Shown piece by piece: positions 1 through 10,229 of a stretch of DNA of 64,000 bases (positions within the stretch are counted from its first letter, which is position 1; each line of letters begins with the position of its first letter). Made by a program: the position numbers and the translations under genes. The DNA is taken from the NCBI RefSeq assembly GCF_031143425.1, contig NC_090446.1, forward strand, positions 660,073,717 to 660,137,716, read 5' to 3'. The notes below the pieces were generated by a model. That model was given only the letters and a program-made list of their open reading frames with translations, ran no database searches and had not been told where the DNA came from. The DNA is from Pleurodeles waltl. Its lineage: Eukaryota; Chordata; Amphibia; Caudata; Salamandridae.

Positions 1-192
1 GTGTGCCATATCATCGTGGCCTGCTGTATGCTTCACAATCTGGCATTGCGACGTCAGGTGCCTTTCCTGCAGGAGTATGGTCCAGATGGTGGTGTTGAAG
101 CAGCTGTGGAGCCTGTGGAGAGTGAAGAGGAGGAAGGCTCAGAGGACGACACAGACAACAGGGACAGAGTTATCCAACAGTATTTTCAGTAG
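1..192 (+). pseudogene. HARBI1-like nuclease, C-terminal fragment
   Basis: The frame is open from base 1 to the TAG at 190-192 (63 codons). It encodes a VACCMLHNLALR segment, then an acidic tail (EPVESEEEEGSEDD) and a DRVIQQYFQ end. The same segments in the same order occur at the end of the nuclease at 17850-18214 and in the - strand nuclease ending at 31795. In the HARBI1/PIF-Harbinger DDE nuclease family the CCMLHN motif follows the last catalytic Glu. Only the 3' end of the last exon is inside the window. No internal stop is visible, but the partner Myb gene of this copy is frameshifted, so the element is probably dead. I call it a pseudogene on context. Confidence 0.85.
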
Positions 193-699
193 CACACAGG
201 TAAGAATCACACACGCCATTTTAATTTTCCTGAAAGCCTCCAGCTTCTCAACTTTGTCTATGACGCCCCAGTTCTTTAAAACTGATGTTTGATTTTCCCT
301 TCCCTTTTCAGTGCTGTATGACCCACTGCGTGACTTCTGCTTGGTTAGCCCATGGACTAATGCTTATTGATCTCGGTATGTGTTCAGCACAAAGTTAACA
401 GAACATAATTGATCGGTAATGTGTTATACATTTGTAAATAATACAGCCTGACTCCAGCATGATTTCAGTGCATTGAGTGATTTATTTTTGGTGCTAGATA
501 ATGGTACATGATATTAACACGGTGATGGGTGGGGGTGGAGTAATGTCCATGGCAGAGTCCAGTTCTCAGTCTCACAGGTGCATTGTCCATATGCCTGTGG
601 AAGGATGGAGCAGGGGCAGTTCAAGGTTGGACAGGGTGGCAATGTGGGACAGTGGGATGACTTCAGGGGGTATCTCATGCTGGCGGGGGTCTTGACATC
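193..699. other. Convergent 3' region between nuclease and Myb gene
   Basis: This is the non-coding 3' flank shared by the two convergent Harbinger genes. The equivalent stretch in copy 2 is 18215-18694. No other feature is visible. Confidence 0.5.
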
Positions 700-2165
700 C
701 TACTCTGTCTTTTTTTTGGATCTCAGGCTCCTCTTGCGGGGTGGTTGTTCTTCAGCAGGAGGTGGGGTTCTGGTGGCCTGTCGTTGTGGTGGGGCCTCCT
801 GTCCACTAGCGCCGGCGGAGGTGGTAGGCTGTTCCTGGTCCGGGCTAGTGACAGGGGCCCTGTGTGGTGCCACATGGTCCCGCAACGTGTCTTCTATCCG
901 GTTGAGGGCCTGGACTATGCTCCCCATAGCGGTAGAGATGTTGGTGAGATGATTGGTGAACCCCATGTAGCGTTCCTCCTGCTGTGCTGGATCTCCTGGA
1001 ACCTGGCCAGTACCGTCGCCATCGTCTCTTGGGAGTGGTGGTAGGCTGCCATGATGGTGGTGAGGGCCTCTTGGAGAGTCGGTTCCCTGGGCCTCTCCTC
1101 CCCCCCCTGTCGCACAGCAGCCCTCCGAGTTGCCCTGTTTCCCCCGGCCTCTGTCCCCTGGATGGTGTGCCCACTACCACTGCCCCCAGGTCCCTGTTGT
1201 TGTTGGGGTGGTGGGTTAGCCTGGGTGCCCTGTAGTGGCAGACACACCGCTGATTGACCTGTCCTAGAGACAGAGGCATGGGCCCGCTGGGTGGGAGCTG
1301 TGCAGTTGTTCCCAGAGGGGGTTGGGTCTGCTGTGGCCTGTGTGTGGGGAACCGACTGTCCAGAGGTCCCCGATGGTCATCAGGTCGACAGAGCTGCTGT
1401 CATCACTGGGGGCCTCTTCCGGCAGGGGATGGACATTTCTGGACCCTCCTGGCCGGTGTGTTGGCGTTCGGGTCCTGCATGGGGTAAGAGAGTATGGTTA
1501 TTGTTTCTGTGTGTGCTATTGTGTGCGATTTATGGGTGCCCTTGTCCCACAGTGCTGTCATTCCCTTGGGGGAGGTGTTGTGGGGGTGTTTGGGGGGGGG
1601 GGTATGTGCAGTGGTCATGCTTAGGTGATGGGTGTCCATAGTTTGTGGTGGCATGCAGGGATTGGTGTTGGGTGGGTTGTGCTGGAGAGACATTCTCAGG
1701 GAGGATGTGTGATGGGGGGTTGGGGGTGAGGGTGGTGGTGGGGGTTAGCATGCTGGGGGGGGGGAAGTAGTTGAGATTGTACTTACCAGAGTCCATTCCT
1801 CTGTGTACTCCAGCGAGGCCATCAGGATGCAGGATGATTAGTACCTCTTGCTCCCATGCTGTGAATTCGGGTGGAGTGGGTGGGGGTCCCCCGCCAGTCT
1901 TCTGCACTGCGATGTTGTGTCGCGAGACCATCGAGCGCACCTTTCCCCGTAAGTCGTTCCAGCGTTTGCGGATGTCGTCTCGATTTCTGGGATGCTGTCC
2001 CACCGCGTTTACCCTGTCCACGATCCGCTGCCATAGCTCCGCCTTCCTGGCTATAGTGGTGTGCTGCACCTGTGAGCCGAAGAGCTGGGGTTCAACTCTT
2101 ATGATTTCCTCCACCATGACCCGGAGTTCTTGGTCCGAAAAGCGTGGGTGCCTTTGGGGTGCCAT
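700..2165 (-). pseudogene. Harbinger Myb/SANT DNA-binding protein (gene B), frameshifted
   Basis: Exon 1 runs from the ATG at 2165 to 1787, ending at a GTAAGT donor. It encodes about 126 residues with a Myb/SANT-like domain at residues ~8-82 (key segments FSDQELRVMVEEI, LWQRIVDRVNAVG, RWNDLRGKVRSM), like NAIF1-type proteins. A plausible acceptor puts exon 2 at 1474. Exon 2 carries a conserved helical stretch (REPTLQEAL...AYHHSQETMATVL) and a basic tail ending RKRSLRSKKKTE at 700. Compared with the copy at 29778, exon 2 has lost one base just after the acceptor, which shifts the frame; a second shift is needed near 915-1000. In Harbinger elements the Myb-like partner is thought to bring the nuclease to DNA and to the nucleus. 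The gene converges on the nuclease at 1-192. Confidence 0.8.
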
Positions 2166-2755
2166 GGGGTGGTGTGGATGAGGTGTGGGGTGGTGTATAT
2201 GGTGAAGAGTGTGTTGGTGTGTGGTGCTTTGTGCTTCTATGTGGTGTGTGTGATGGTGTAGTGTGCCTCTGTGTGATGTAGCTCTCTATTCTGTGATGTG
2301 TCTCTCTCCTTCGTCTCTGATCTTCGGTCGTAGGGGTTTGTGGGTGATGTGGGTGTGTGTTTTATAGTTGATTGGATGTGTGGGAGTGTTGTTTGTATGT
2401 GTGTCAGGTGTGTGTATTTCAAATTGTCCAATGTGGCTGTGTTTTGGAGCTGTGTGTGTATTTTGACCGCGGCGGTGTGTACCGCCAATGGAATACCGCG
2501 GTTGAAAGACCGCCGCGTGGATTGGTGGGTCAGAATGGCATGGGCGTGTTTGTGTTGGCGTGGCGGTGGAGGTTTGGTCATCTCCAGTTTTCTGCGGCCC
2601 GCTGATGAGGCGGCCTTCCTTGGATGTCGGGTGTTTGGCGGATTCACAGTTGGTGGTCAGAATGACCGTGGCGGTTTACCGCGGCCGCGGCGGTAGTATG
2701 GCGGAGTTCTGACCGGCGGTAAGGGCCTTTTACCACCAAGGTCAGAATGACCCCC
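2166..2755. repeat. Harbinger copy 1 terminal region with variant terminal inverted repeat
   Basis: This is GC-rich sequence with many CCGCC/GGCGG runs, upstream of the - strand Myb gene; any promoter for that gene should lie here. The last ~40 bases match the termini of the other copies in layout (...TCATT-TGAC--TGG-GGTAAA---CTTACCGCC) but the outermost bases are GGGGG instead of GGCCC. Confidence 0.6.
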
Positions 2756-4863
2756 AAAGTGTGGCAAAAATCCAGCAGTATCCATAATATGGTGGGTGGT
2801 CTTCTGTCGTCCATGGCTTTGGCGGTCTTCAAGGAAGAATGGCAAAGTCATAATGATTACCTTAGCCTTTTTCTTGAAGATATTCTTCAGCAGGACAAAG
2901 TCACCAATCCAAACCGACCTCCATGAAGCCCTCTTCAGATACACATCACAGGACACCTCGGTGCAGAGTTCTACCTTTGGACATAGACGATTTTTCAGGA
3001 TGGTTATCTTTGTCCGGGCCGAAGTTGAATTTGGATCAACATCCCTTCAGCCCTTCTAGGATACGCTACGCAGGAAGTCCCGGTCAACTTTTCGCCTTTG
3101 GACTTTGCCACTTTTTTGAAGCCTTTTCCTTCTGACGGCGATTGACCCTCCACAGCAAGCCGATTTGGATGCGAGGTTGTCAGATTACCTTTCAAGGAGC
3201 CCCCGGGGAAATCCTGGAATTCTGGGGCTCCGAAACTTTTCAGAGGGATGAAACTGCAAGTCAGGCTGGGTTTTGGTTGAGGTAAGCCGGCTTGACTCAC
3301 GACGGCAGGTAGTTCCCTTTATGGAGCTTTTTACAAAAAGTTCTCCAATCCTCTCTAAACTTCTGGATCTTCTGCCAGAAGGGCTTTGAAAGGTCTTCAG
3401 GAGTCCACAGCTCACCATAAGGTTCCAGAAGCTCTGAGTTGCTCCTTGAGGTTTAGGACTCCAACTCCCAGAGTGCACCTGTCTTAAACTCCAAAATGAC
3501 TACTGGACAGTGGTCAGCTGGTCAGTTTCCTCAGGATTTGATGCAGGGGATTCTGGTTAGCTATTTACACCTGTAGCAAACAGGGAGTCCCTTATTGAAC
3601 CAGTTGAAGCCAGGCAAAGTCCTTTTTGTGGTGAAGCACAAGTGTGCAGCTGGTGCAGTCCTTCAGAGTGCAGTGTCCAGATACAGGTCAGTGGTCCAGC
3701 AGTGCAGTCCTCATTCTTCTGTTGTTGTTCCTTATAGGGATCTGAAGTGCAGATGCAGCTCTGCCATAATTATTCTTGCTCCTGGATGACCACTTCCTGA
3801 GAAGTGTGGCAAAAATCAATCGAAGGGAACATTTTTAAAAAATCCAAACTGGCAGAATCTGAATTTTGGAGGATAGCTCTGGCTGGGTCCCTTAACATAC
3901 TTCTTTCTAGCCGTCTCCTAATCTAATCAGGGGGGCACCTGGCTGTCTGAATTTGCAGGAAATGGAGGAGGTCCTGAGCTGCCCCAAATAAGCTTCTCTC
4001 CTTTGAAGACCAGTTTGGCTCTTCTCCCTCTATCCTGTTTAACCATCTGCTGAGGCAGATCTCCTCCCCCAGACACTTCCTTTGTCTTCAGCCCAGGCCA
4101 CTTCACACCTCATCAAGGCAGCCAGGCCAGGCTGCCAGAGGCTGGTCAATCAGAGAAGGGCACTGCAGAGCTGAAGTTGACAACTTTCAGGTAGATTTCT
4201 AAAACTCTTTTCCTGAATGAGTTATATTAAATTGAACAATTGCAAGTTCTTGGATTTATTATGACAATAAGTTTGGTACCAAACTTGATATATCTAGCTC
4301 TTTTTGATAATTAATTAATTAAAATAAAGTCTCCCTATTTTAGCCTATGGAGTATATTCACTACAATGAGGAAAAAACTAATGTAGCCATTTTTCCTCAC
4401 CAGGGCTAATAAAACATCTTTCACAAGGTCCCTGCTTATAGTTACACTGCACCCAAACCTGGAGGCACCTAGGGCACACCTTAGGGGTGACATATTTAAA
4501 AATAAGGTAATTTAAGACTTTGGAAATACTTTTAATTTCAAAGTCAATTTTGAAGGTAACTTTAATTTAAAAGCAGCAGCAAGGCAGGCCTAGTTTTAAA
4601 ATGACACTGGACATCTCAGCAGTGCACCTATGGGTGCACCACTTATGCTGGGGACCCTATATCTACATGCCCTACCATATAATAGGGACTTATAGGTAGG
4701 TTGATACAGCCAATTATATTTAGCCTAATTTGCATACTCATTTTACACAGAACACAGGCTAGCAATACCCAGGGCAGCATCAGAGTCAGGTAAACACCAG
4801 AAAAAAATGAAAAATGAGGGCAAAAAGTTAGGGGGCTTCTGCAATCAGCCCAGTTTTCTCACA
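2756..4863 (-). repeat. LTR-like repeat block, borders unresolved
   Basis: Read on the - strand from 4863 it begins TGTGAGAAAACTGGGC, followed shortly by CCCCCTAACTTTTTGCCC. The solo LTR at 61240-63909, read on its - strand, begins TGTAAGGAAATGCC and has CCCCCTGACTTTTTGCC at about the same distance. This suggests a related LTR family. The inner border is not visible. The string GTGTGGCAAAAAT occurs at 2759 and again near 3805, so the block may be composite. I see no coding domain. Confidence 0.4.
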
Positions 4864-5459
4864 CACATGATAAATACACCCCAGAGTATTCAAAAGGATC
4901 TACTAAGAACAATATACGTTCTATGCAACATTTGTCAGAAAAAGCACTATTTGCTAACAATAACCAAAGAGCTGACGGTGCTAAAAGTGCTAAAGTTCCT
5001 ACTAGCTGCACCATTCATACTCTGTTGAAAATTTTACAGATAGCCCATCTTCTGAAGCAAAACAAGCACAGGTACATACTGTAGGTTAGTACATGGTGAA
5101 CATACTCTTCTAGGTTAAATATAAATTATCATGCTGACATGATCCTCTCTATATCTCAAGGCTATTTATAAAGTTAGTATCTGCTAAGTAGACTCTTTCT
5201 CCTCTTGGATTTTTTTTCTGCAAGACCAAAAAGTTGTGTGTTGTGTGAAGCATAATGAATACAAGTCAACAGTCACTTGTGCATACTTGAGTTAATTTTA
5301 AATGCAAACATTTATAACATGTTCAATACCTCTACACAGCTATGGTGCATTAGGTGTGTTCACATTTTTAAAACACTTACACCCATTAGCTGGACCCAAG
5401 CTGTGCACATTTACATAGAAAAGTAATATGGTAGATACCTTACACTATGTGAACTGAAA
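4864..5459. other. Unassigned AT-rich sequence
   Basis: I see no ORF with a recognisable domain and no clear repeat structure here. Confidence 0.3.
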
Positions 5460-5705
5460 ACCAAACTAGCGAACTCATTGGATGATGTCATCAATTATCT
5501 CATCAACAATGTTATTTGAGATGTCATAAGTGATGTCATAGAACATGTCATGAGTGATGTCATATGTAAGGTCATAACCAGTGCATGGTGAGGCGCTAGC
5601 TATAATTAGTTCTTCTAACTATAACTGGTGAATTTTGTTAATGATGTTACTGACAAATTCACCTAACTAAAAAGTTAGTGTAGCCTTTGTTTTTTGCAGT
5701 GTATG
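5460..5705. repeat. Partial MITE-like copy
   Basis: It holds the GATGTCATNAGTGATGTCAT core and the right end (CTAACTAAAAAGTTAG then CCTTTGTTTTTTGCAGTG) seen in the fuller copies at 5797 and 8262. The left end is absent. A short left-end piece (ATTCACTGAAAAAAACAAAG) also lies at about 5737-5796. Confidence 0.5.
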
Positions 5706-5796
5706 TGTGTCTATATATATATTAATATATATTCACTGAAAAAAACAAAGGTTATAGGAACATTGATAGTTAGGAAATAGAATTTTTTTTAAACAT

Positions 5797-6210
5797 AGAA
5801 ATTCACTGAAAAAAACAAAGGTTACAGTGACATTATAGTTAGATTCACATTTTACTCGCACAGAACAAAAGAAATTCAGCAGTTAGAGTTATTGTTATCT
5901 CAAGTACCTATAACTTGTGACCTAACTTAGCTGTAACTTGCAACCCTACCAAGCACAATTTTCTCATCAATAATTTTACTGCAAATGATGCAGTGATACT
6001 ATCAATTATGTCATAGAAGATGTTATGAGTGATGTAATATGTGGGGTAATTAGCAGTGCATGACAAGGGCGCAAGTTATAGTTACCTTATGGCATGAGTT
6101 ATAGTTACTTGAAATCACTATAACAGCTAAATTTCAATAGTTTTGCATGTTTAAAATGTGGGCCTAACTATAACGACCCTGTAACCTTTGTTTTTTTTCA
6201 GTGAATTTCT
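5797..6210. mobile_element. MITE-like element with long terminal inverted repeats
   Basis: The left end reads GAAATTCACTGAAAAAAACA then AAGGTTACAGTGACATTATAGTTAG. The right end, reverse-complemented, reads GAAATTCACTGAAAAAAAAC then AAAGGTTACAGGGTCGTTATAGTTAGG. The inverted repeats are about 45 bp and the unit about 410 bp. The centre has GATGTTATGAGTGATGTAATATG, split by no ORF. No transposase is encoded, so this is a non-autonomous element of unknown superfamily. Confidence 0.6.
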
Positions 6211-6440
6211 ATGTTTTTTTATCATTAAGTAATATTTAATTACTTTAAGTTAATCCAGCCGTCGCCATGCATGGCCTTCTGCTGTGGCCATCCCTCTATA
6301 AGTACCCAACCCTGCGCCGCACACAGCCTTCGGCCATGCACAGTGGGGGTTGCCCGCAGGGTCTGGTCCCAGGTCAGTCCTATGGCCAACCCCCTTAGGC
6401 CCCTCCTCCTTGGCCAGTTTGGTCTTCTAGCTCAATTTAG
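6211..6440. repeat. GC-rich module following the MITE (copy 1 of 2)
   Basis: After the right end of the MITE comes an ATCATTAAGTAATATTTAATTAC-like link and then a GC-rich stretch with GCCATGCATGGCC and GTGGGGGTTGCCCGCAGGGTC. The same order follows the second MITE at 8681-8860, showing that MITE plus module were duplicated together. Confidence 0.45.
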
Positions 6441-6889
6441 ATACTTGTAGTAGTTAAAATGGAGTCATGCTCTGTTCTCAATAGTACAGGACAATCAAAA
6501 AACACTTGTTACAGTCAGTACATAAGATATTATGCTCTAAAGAGCAACAATGCAAACACCGTTATCAAGGATTTCAGATACGTTTTCTGCGTGGCACTGC
6601 TGAGAAAACACATTTGCTTTCCCTTGGCCATGCGCAGCAAGTTAGGTTGATTTGTACTTCACAGAAGTGGAGCTTCAACTTGGGCACCATCTTTGTTTAT
6701 ATTTGTAAGCGCTTTTACTGTGAAATGAATTTAAGAAATGAATCTAAGAACAGAGCACTGCTTTGTGCAAAATGTCTACCCAGATGGAGTACTTTGTATT
6801 GGCTAATGAGTAAGTGCTACATCATTGGTTTATTGTATAGTGCATCTCCTACCTTACTGCTATGTAAGGAACGCTGAGGTAATTTATCC
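6441..6889. other. Unassigned sequence
   Basis: No domain is recognised in the short ORFs. AAAATGGAGTC near 6458 also occurs in the retroviral LTR region near 55240, which is too little to call an LTR. Confidence 0.25.
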
Positions 6890-7550
6890 AGTCACCTTGT
6901 GTGTAAGCAATTTTGTCCTCCGTGGGGGACCACATGGGGACCATCAATGCTCCTGCGGTCCCTGCTGGTTCTCTGCCTCAGACAGGACCAGCATTGCTCC
7001 TGTATGCAGGGAACTGCTAAATATATGGCTCCCTGTGTCCGGGAACAATCCTTTCATCTGTTTTCCTGCCGACAACAGATGAAAACGCTGCTCCTAGAAT
7101 GCAGGAGCAGTTTTCCTGCTGTCAGAGCTCCCACCAAGTGAAAGCAAACTTCTGTCTCTCAAGGGTGGTCACCTCAGGAGTTAGCAGGAGCTGACTCTGG
7201 CCTGCCCCAGGAAGGTGGTGGTCCCTGGGGCTGTATATGGCCCAGGAGCCAGGCTGCGGGCACCACTCCCACTTCTCTTTTATTTTCATGCTGGGGAGGT
7301 GCTGATCCACAGGGACCAGGGGATCTGCACAGCACCCCCTACAACCATTCAAACTAAGCCCTGTGAAGGTGGTGGTCCCTGGGACTGAAAAGAGCCCATA
7401 AAGGGGGAGGGGTCTATGCTGACCCCTTAAATAGGTTAAAAAAAAAAAAAAACAGGGAAGGTGGTGGACCTCACAGCTTAAAAGAGCCTCAGGAGAGGGT
7501 TCCTGTACACCTCTTCCTTTTTTTTAGAGTGTGCAGGCCCCAAGACCTGG
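6890..7550. repeat. Interspersed repeat with GGTGGTGGTCC units (copy 1 of 2)
   Basis: This stretch (GACCAGCATTGCTCCTG, GGAGCAG..., then GAAGGTGGTGGTCCCTGGGG) is matched in order by 9690-10229 (GACATTGCTCCTGCATTCAG, ...GGAGGTGGTGGTCC). It ends in two or three diverged ~100-bp units containing GGTGGTGGTCCCTGGG. Confidence 0.5.
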
Positions 7551-8261
7551 CCCACTGAGGGCTAACCTGTGAGCAAGCGTGGGAGAAAGTGCTTGTTTTT
7601 TTGTTTTTAAAGTTTCACCTGCTATATCGATCCTCCTTGAATTTCAGCAATTTTTTTCTTTTAAATGCTTTTTTTGTCACAGCGGGGTCACTGGGAGACC
7701 CAAGCACCTGGGCTGGGGTGGTCAGTGTATTCCCACCCTGTCCCCTTTTAAAAAAAAAAATTGGGGGGACTCAACTGAGTATGTGTCCCAAATTAGCCAC
7801 CAACACTTCCTGGGTGAAGTGTTGTCAGACAATCAGATCTCAGCATGAGATCCCTGGGATTCACAGACTCTCTGCATCCCTAGATATACAAATTTATTTT
7901 TCCTTTAAAAACTCCAAAACTACTGAATGGATATAAACCAAAATGGCACGATCTGCACACCAAGATCTAGATTTCTGTCAAATTTGGTGTCATTCTGTTG
8001 AGAGGTTTGGGTTGTAATAATGCCTGAAAGTCCTTTGGGAAAATGCATGGGGAACACGTGTTTTAGGATCCCCCTTTTTCTTGGACCCCACTTGACGAAT
8101 CACCCTGGAACTTTCAAGACATCAGCTGAAGTGAGTGGTGTACCAATTTTGAAAATTTCATGATTTGTCAAACTGTGTCAAAATTATTGGCCAAACAAAA
8201 AACACTTTTCCTATGGAAACTAGGTCCTAACTTTATAACTATCAACTGGCAACCGCCATTA
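7551..8261. other. Unassigned sequence
   Basis: Short ORFs only, with oligo-A and oligo-T runs. No recognisable domain. Confidence 0.25.
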
Positions 8262-8680
8262 GGGAAAAAACAAGGGTTGCAAGGATGTTATAGTTAGGTT
8301 CTGAATTTAGTTGCACAAAACCAAAGAAATTCAACACTTATAGTTATGGTTATTTGAAGTAACTATAACTCGCACCGCAGCCATGCACTGTTTTCTCATC
8401 AATAATTGTATTGTGCATGTTGAACTGATATTATTAATGATGTCATAAAAGATGTCATGACTGATGTAATATGTGGGGTAATTAGCAGTGCAAGGTGAGG
8501 ACACAGGTTATAGTTACCTTAGGATGTGATTTATGGTTACTTCAGATAACCATAATTTAGAACCTAATTATAACATCCCTGGAGCTTTTGCCTTTTTAAG
8601 TGAATTTCTATATTTCTTTTAAATTCTATTTCCTAACTATAATGTCCCTGTAACAGTTGTTTTTTTCAGTGAATTTCTAT
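8262..8680. mobile_element. MITE-like element, second full-length copy
   Basis: The core (CATCAATAATTGTA, GATGTCATAAAAGATGTCATGACTGATG split over 8450-8470, GTGGGGTAATTAGCAGTGCA) and the right end (CCCTGTAACAGTTGTTTTTTTCAGTGAATTTC) follow the copy at 5797 in order, about 2465 bp downstream. The left end is more diverged (GGGAAAAAACAAGGGTTGC). Confidence 0.55.
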
Positions 8681-8869
8681 GGTGTTTTGACGTAAAGTAA
8701 TTTTAATTACTACTTGTAAATCTAACCACTAGAGCACATGGCCGCTGGCTGTGCAGTGCGGGGGTCTGCGGCAGGGGCTGGCTGCAGCCAAGCTGGTATA
8801 ACCACTCAAGGAGACCCCTTTAGGCTTCAAACCCCACTCCACATACAGCTGACGGGGTTTGGAGCTTAA
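8681..8869. repeat. GC-rich module following the MITE (copy 2 of 2)
   Basis: Diverged counterpart of 6211-6440: the same AAAGTAATTTTAATTAC link, then CATGGCCGCTGGCTGTGCAG and GTGCGGGGGTCTGCGGCAGG. Confidence 0.45.
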
Positions 8870-9575
8870 AGGTGACAACATTAAATATATATATTTAGGG
8901 TGGCCACACGGGGTCCCACAGGCCCCGGGGACTACCACCTCCCAAGGGCTACATAATAAAGAAACTTAGGGTGGCCATGCATACCCCTGTCCTGGGGACC
9001 ACTACCTCCCTCGGACAGCATTACCAATTATATCGGGAGGCTGCACGGACTCCAACCAGCCTTGTGGACCACCACCTCCCCAGACCTATATAATAAAAAC
9101 ACTTAAGGGGGCCACGCAGACACCCCTGAGTCCCAGGGACGACCACCTCCCTGAGACAATATATAAAAAGTATATGGGTGGCTGCACAGACCCCCTCGGG
9201 TCCCAGTGACCATTACCTCCACAGGACAACATTAAAAAGCATATGAGAGGGACCGCATGGACCCCGCTGATCCCTGGGGACCAACACCTCCCTGGGGCTA
9301 CATATTTCATAAATGTAGGGGGGTGCTCAGACAACACCACCCCCGGTCCCAGAGACCACCACCTCCCTGGAACAACATAAAAAATGTATATGAGGGTCCG
9401 AATGGACCCCCTCTCAACCCAGGGACCACCACCTCCTCGGACTACATTTAAAAAAATATTTAGTGGGGCCACTTGGAACCCCTGGGGCTATTTTTAAATT
9501 ATTTATAGGGTGGCCGCAAGGATGCCCTGAACCCTGGGGACTCCCACTTACCTAGGGCCATATAGTTTAATTAAA
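8870..9575. repeat. Diverged minisatellite, ~75-85 bp units
   Basis: About eight units, each with GGGGACCACCACCTCCCTGG or a variant, a short AT-rich link (ACATAATAAAAACTTAG type) and GGGTGGCCGCACGGACCCC. The consensus is the reverse complement of the GGTGGTGGTCC units at 7200-7550 and 10030-10300, so the flanking arrays lie in the opposite orientation. Confidence 0.65.
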
Positions 9576-9689
9576 AATGGAGTGTGGCCACATAGCCCCC
9601 CCCTCCTTAGGCTGATTTCGGCCCCGGGGACCTCATCCACTGGGGCCAGCCACATGTTACTGGGAGCACAGATCACCCAGTGTAAAGTG

Positions 9690-10229
9690 GTGGGGACTGC
9701 GATGGGAGCTTCAGGGCCATTGCGTTCTTACCGTCTCCCGTCTCCAGTGAGAGCCGACATTGCTCCTGCATTCAGGGAGTTGCTACAAATAGCAGCTCCC
9801 TGCATGCTGGAGCAATGGTTTGATTTCTTTCCCAGTCCATGTGTTAGCAAGCAGAGAAAGAGTTGAAAACTTTGCTTTCAGCAAGTGGGAGCATTTTTAA
9901 AGCTCTCAGCTTCTGCCAAACAAAAGCAAGCACTTACCTCCCGAAGGTGGGCACCTCTGGAAGTATCAGGAGCTGGCTCCGGGGAGGAGCGGTCCCCTGG
10001 GCCATATATGACACCACAAGGCATCTTTTGAATTTCACCCTGGGGAGGTGGTGTCCATGGGGTCTGTCACGGACCCCCTCCTTTAATGTTCTTTTAGCCC
10101 CGGGAAGGTGGCGGTCTTCGGGGACTGAGGAGGGTGCGCAGGACCCCTCTTTAATTTTTTTGATTTGTTGCCTCCAGGAGGTGGTGGTCCACCAGTGGAC
10201 CGCATGGCCCCCTGCATAGATTAAATCCC
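9690..10229. repeat. Interspersed repeat with GGTGGTGGTCC units (copy 2 of 2)
   Basis: Counterpart of 6890-7550 (GCTCCTGCATTCAGGGAGTTG, then GGAGCAATGG, then GGAGGTGGTGTCC and GAAGGTGGCGGTC). It ends where the L1-derived tandem duplication begins. Confidence 0.5.

Larger units (their letters stand above)
1..2755. mobile_element. Harbinger copy 1, right part (left end outside window)
   Basis: This copy has the same gene order as the copy at 13518-20820: nuclease 3' end on +, then a Myb/SANT gene on -, then a terminal region rich in CCGCC/GGCGG. Read on the - strand, the right end begins GGGGGTCATTCTGACC and continues with TTGGTGGTAAAAGG. It aligns with the GGCCCTCATTATGAC... ends of the other copies but carries variant terminal bases, so it may be another subfamily. 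The three bases after it are AAA. The left end lies before base 1, so the target duplication cannot be tested. Confidence 0.85.
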
